Of a stretch of DNA of 6,412 nt, positions 6,052-6,412 are shown in pieces. The stretch is taken from positions 1-6,412 of the forward strand of contig CAJGEA010000109.1 of NCBI GenBank assembly GCA_904502015.1. Reading direction: 5' to 3'. The notes beneath the pieces are model-generated. The model saw nothing but the letters and a program-made list of their open reading frames with translations, was not told the DNA's origin and searched no databases. Each line of letters begins with the position of its first letter. The stretch's first letter is position 1. The DNA is from an uncultured Clostridia bacterium. Lineage in GTDB: Bacteria; Bacillota; Clostridia; Oscillospirales; CAG-272. Position numbers and translations under genes: made by a program.

Positions 6052-6164
6052 AAGAAAACCTGAAACGCACGGCAACTTTCTCAGGGGAAGGGGGAGAGAA
6101 ACTTCGGCGTTTGAGATGGTTCTCTCCCTCTTCCCCGAGATAAAGGCAGGGGTAAGAAAACCTG
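6052..6164. repeat. Long hairpin flanked by short direct repeats
   Basis: GGGGAAGGGGGAGAGAAAC (6084-6102) pairs with 6118-6136 at 17 of 19 positions; CTC (6080-6082) and GAG (6137-6139) add an outer clamp beyond a bulged A. The structure is flanked by AAGAAAACCTG at 6052-6062 and again at 6154-6164, with GGGG just before each. It has no open frame worth calling. It is upstream of the - strand operon and may be a small mobile or dispersed palindrome. Confidence 0.5.
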
Positions 6165-6201
6165 TATTACGTAAAGATTTTTTGCTATTGCTGATTTTCT
6201 T

Positions 6202-6316
6202 GCGGCTACCGCCGCGCGTCAGAGGGCGTTCCCCCCTCCGACACCGCCCCCCTGGGCGTTTTCGTGTCGGGGGCTTCGCCCCCGACACCCCTAAGCCAAA
6301 GCCGCACCGCAGGTGC
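6202..6316. repeat. Cluster of GC-rich hairpins with a shared arm
   Basis: Four stems lie in series: GCGGC-TACC-GCCGC (6202-6215), CGCCC-CCCT-GGGCG (6245-6258), the perfect 11-bp GTGTCGGGGGC-TTC-GCCCCCGACAC (6264-6288), and GCACC-GCA-GGTGC (6304-6316). CCGACAC (6238-6244) can also pair with GTGTCGG (6264-6270), competing with the 11-bp stem. GCGGCT (6202-6207) and AGCCGC (6300-6305) could close the whole region. There is no T-run and no gene directly downstream, so a dispersed structured repeat is more likely than a riboswitch or terminator. Confidence 0.5.
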
Positions 6317-6335
6317 CGACAAATCCAAATTTGAA
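6317..6335 (+). repeat. AT-rich dispersed repeat, copy 3
   Basis: CGACAAATCCAAATTTGAA differs from copies 1 and 2 by one base (C for T at position 4). Here CGACA (6317-6321) and TGTCG (6336-6340) can pair around it. It directly follows the GC-rich hairpin cluster. The remaining 6341-6412 shows no recognisable feature apart from a CCTGCAGG palindrome (6381-6388). Confidence 0.55.
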
Positions 6336-6412
6336 TGTCGCATAAATCATGATTTTTTCGTACCCGGATGTATAGAAGAACCTGCAGGCGGGCATACTGC
6401 ACGCATCAAACG

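Noticed and set aside
5959..6402. A 147-codon - strand open frame upstream of the TerB gene
   Set aside because: It reads through several strong hairpins and repeats, contains basic low-complexity sequence, and has no ribosome binding site or homologous motif.
6368..6412. Possible gene start (ATG at 6368, open to the window end)
   Set aside because: Only 15 codons are visible, there is no ribosome binding site upstream, and the peptide is not recognisable.
1..6412. CRISPR array, tRNA or rRNA gene
   Set aside because: The repeats seen are few, widely spaced and of different kinds, with no regular spacer pattern, and I found no tRNA or rRNA signature on either strand.

Overview
The window looks like a chromosomal segment of an anaerobic, GC-rich member of the Clostridia, probably of the gut Oscillospirales/Ruminococcaceae type. 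This rests on the close resemblance of all four proteins to families I know from those bacteria, on strong AGGAGG-type ribosome binding sites, and on intergenic spaces full of small palindromic repeats. The taxonomic call is an inference; there is no rRNA or other marker gene here.

Layout. Positions 1-520 are non-coding and hold a roughly 215-bp structure with inverted-repeat ends, three further hairpins, a short AT-rich repeat and a good sigma-A-type promoter. Positions 522-2591 carry a two-gene operon on the + strand: a cytosolic transglutaminase-like (papain-fold) protein of 471 aa, then a DUF1934/YwiB-like beta-barrel protein of 215 aa. An intrinsic terminator follows. Positions 2630-2800 are a convergent spacer with a small palindromic element whose ends are inverted repeats. 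Positions 2801-5944 carry a two-gene operon on the - strand: first a TerB_N/TerB_C-domain protein (575 aa from a GTG start), then, 9 nt later, a P-loop ATPase of the BREX ATP-binding (DUF2791, BrxC/BrxD-like) family (468 aa). Positions 5945-6412 are non-coding, with a probable promoter for the - operon and several strong hairpins.

How the genes fit together. The + operon couples a possible cysteine protease or transglutaminase-like enzyme to a small lipocalin-like barrel protein; no substrate can be deduced. The - operon is the most interesting part. A TerB_N/TerB_C protein next to a DUF2791 ATPase is a pairing known from comparative genomics of tellurite-resistance/BREX-like stress or phage-defence loci, where an SF2 DEAD/DEAH helicase is usually a third partner. 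No helicase is present in this window: the ATPase is followed by a repeat and an opposing operon, and the TerB gene is preceded by at least 460 bp of non-coding repeat DNA.

All three intergenic regions carry the same short repeat (CGAYAAATCCAAATTTGAA) in the same orientation, which suggests a dispersed miniature-element family in this genome.
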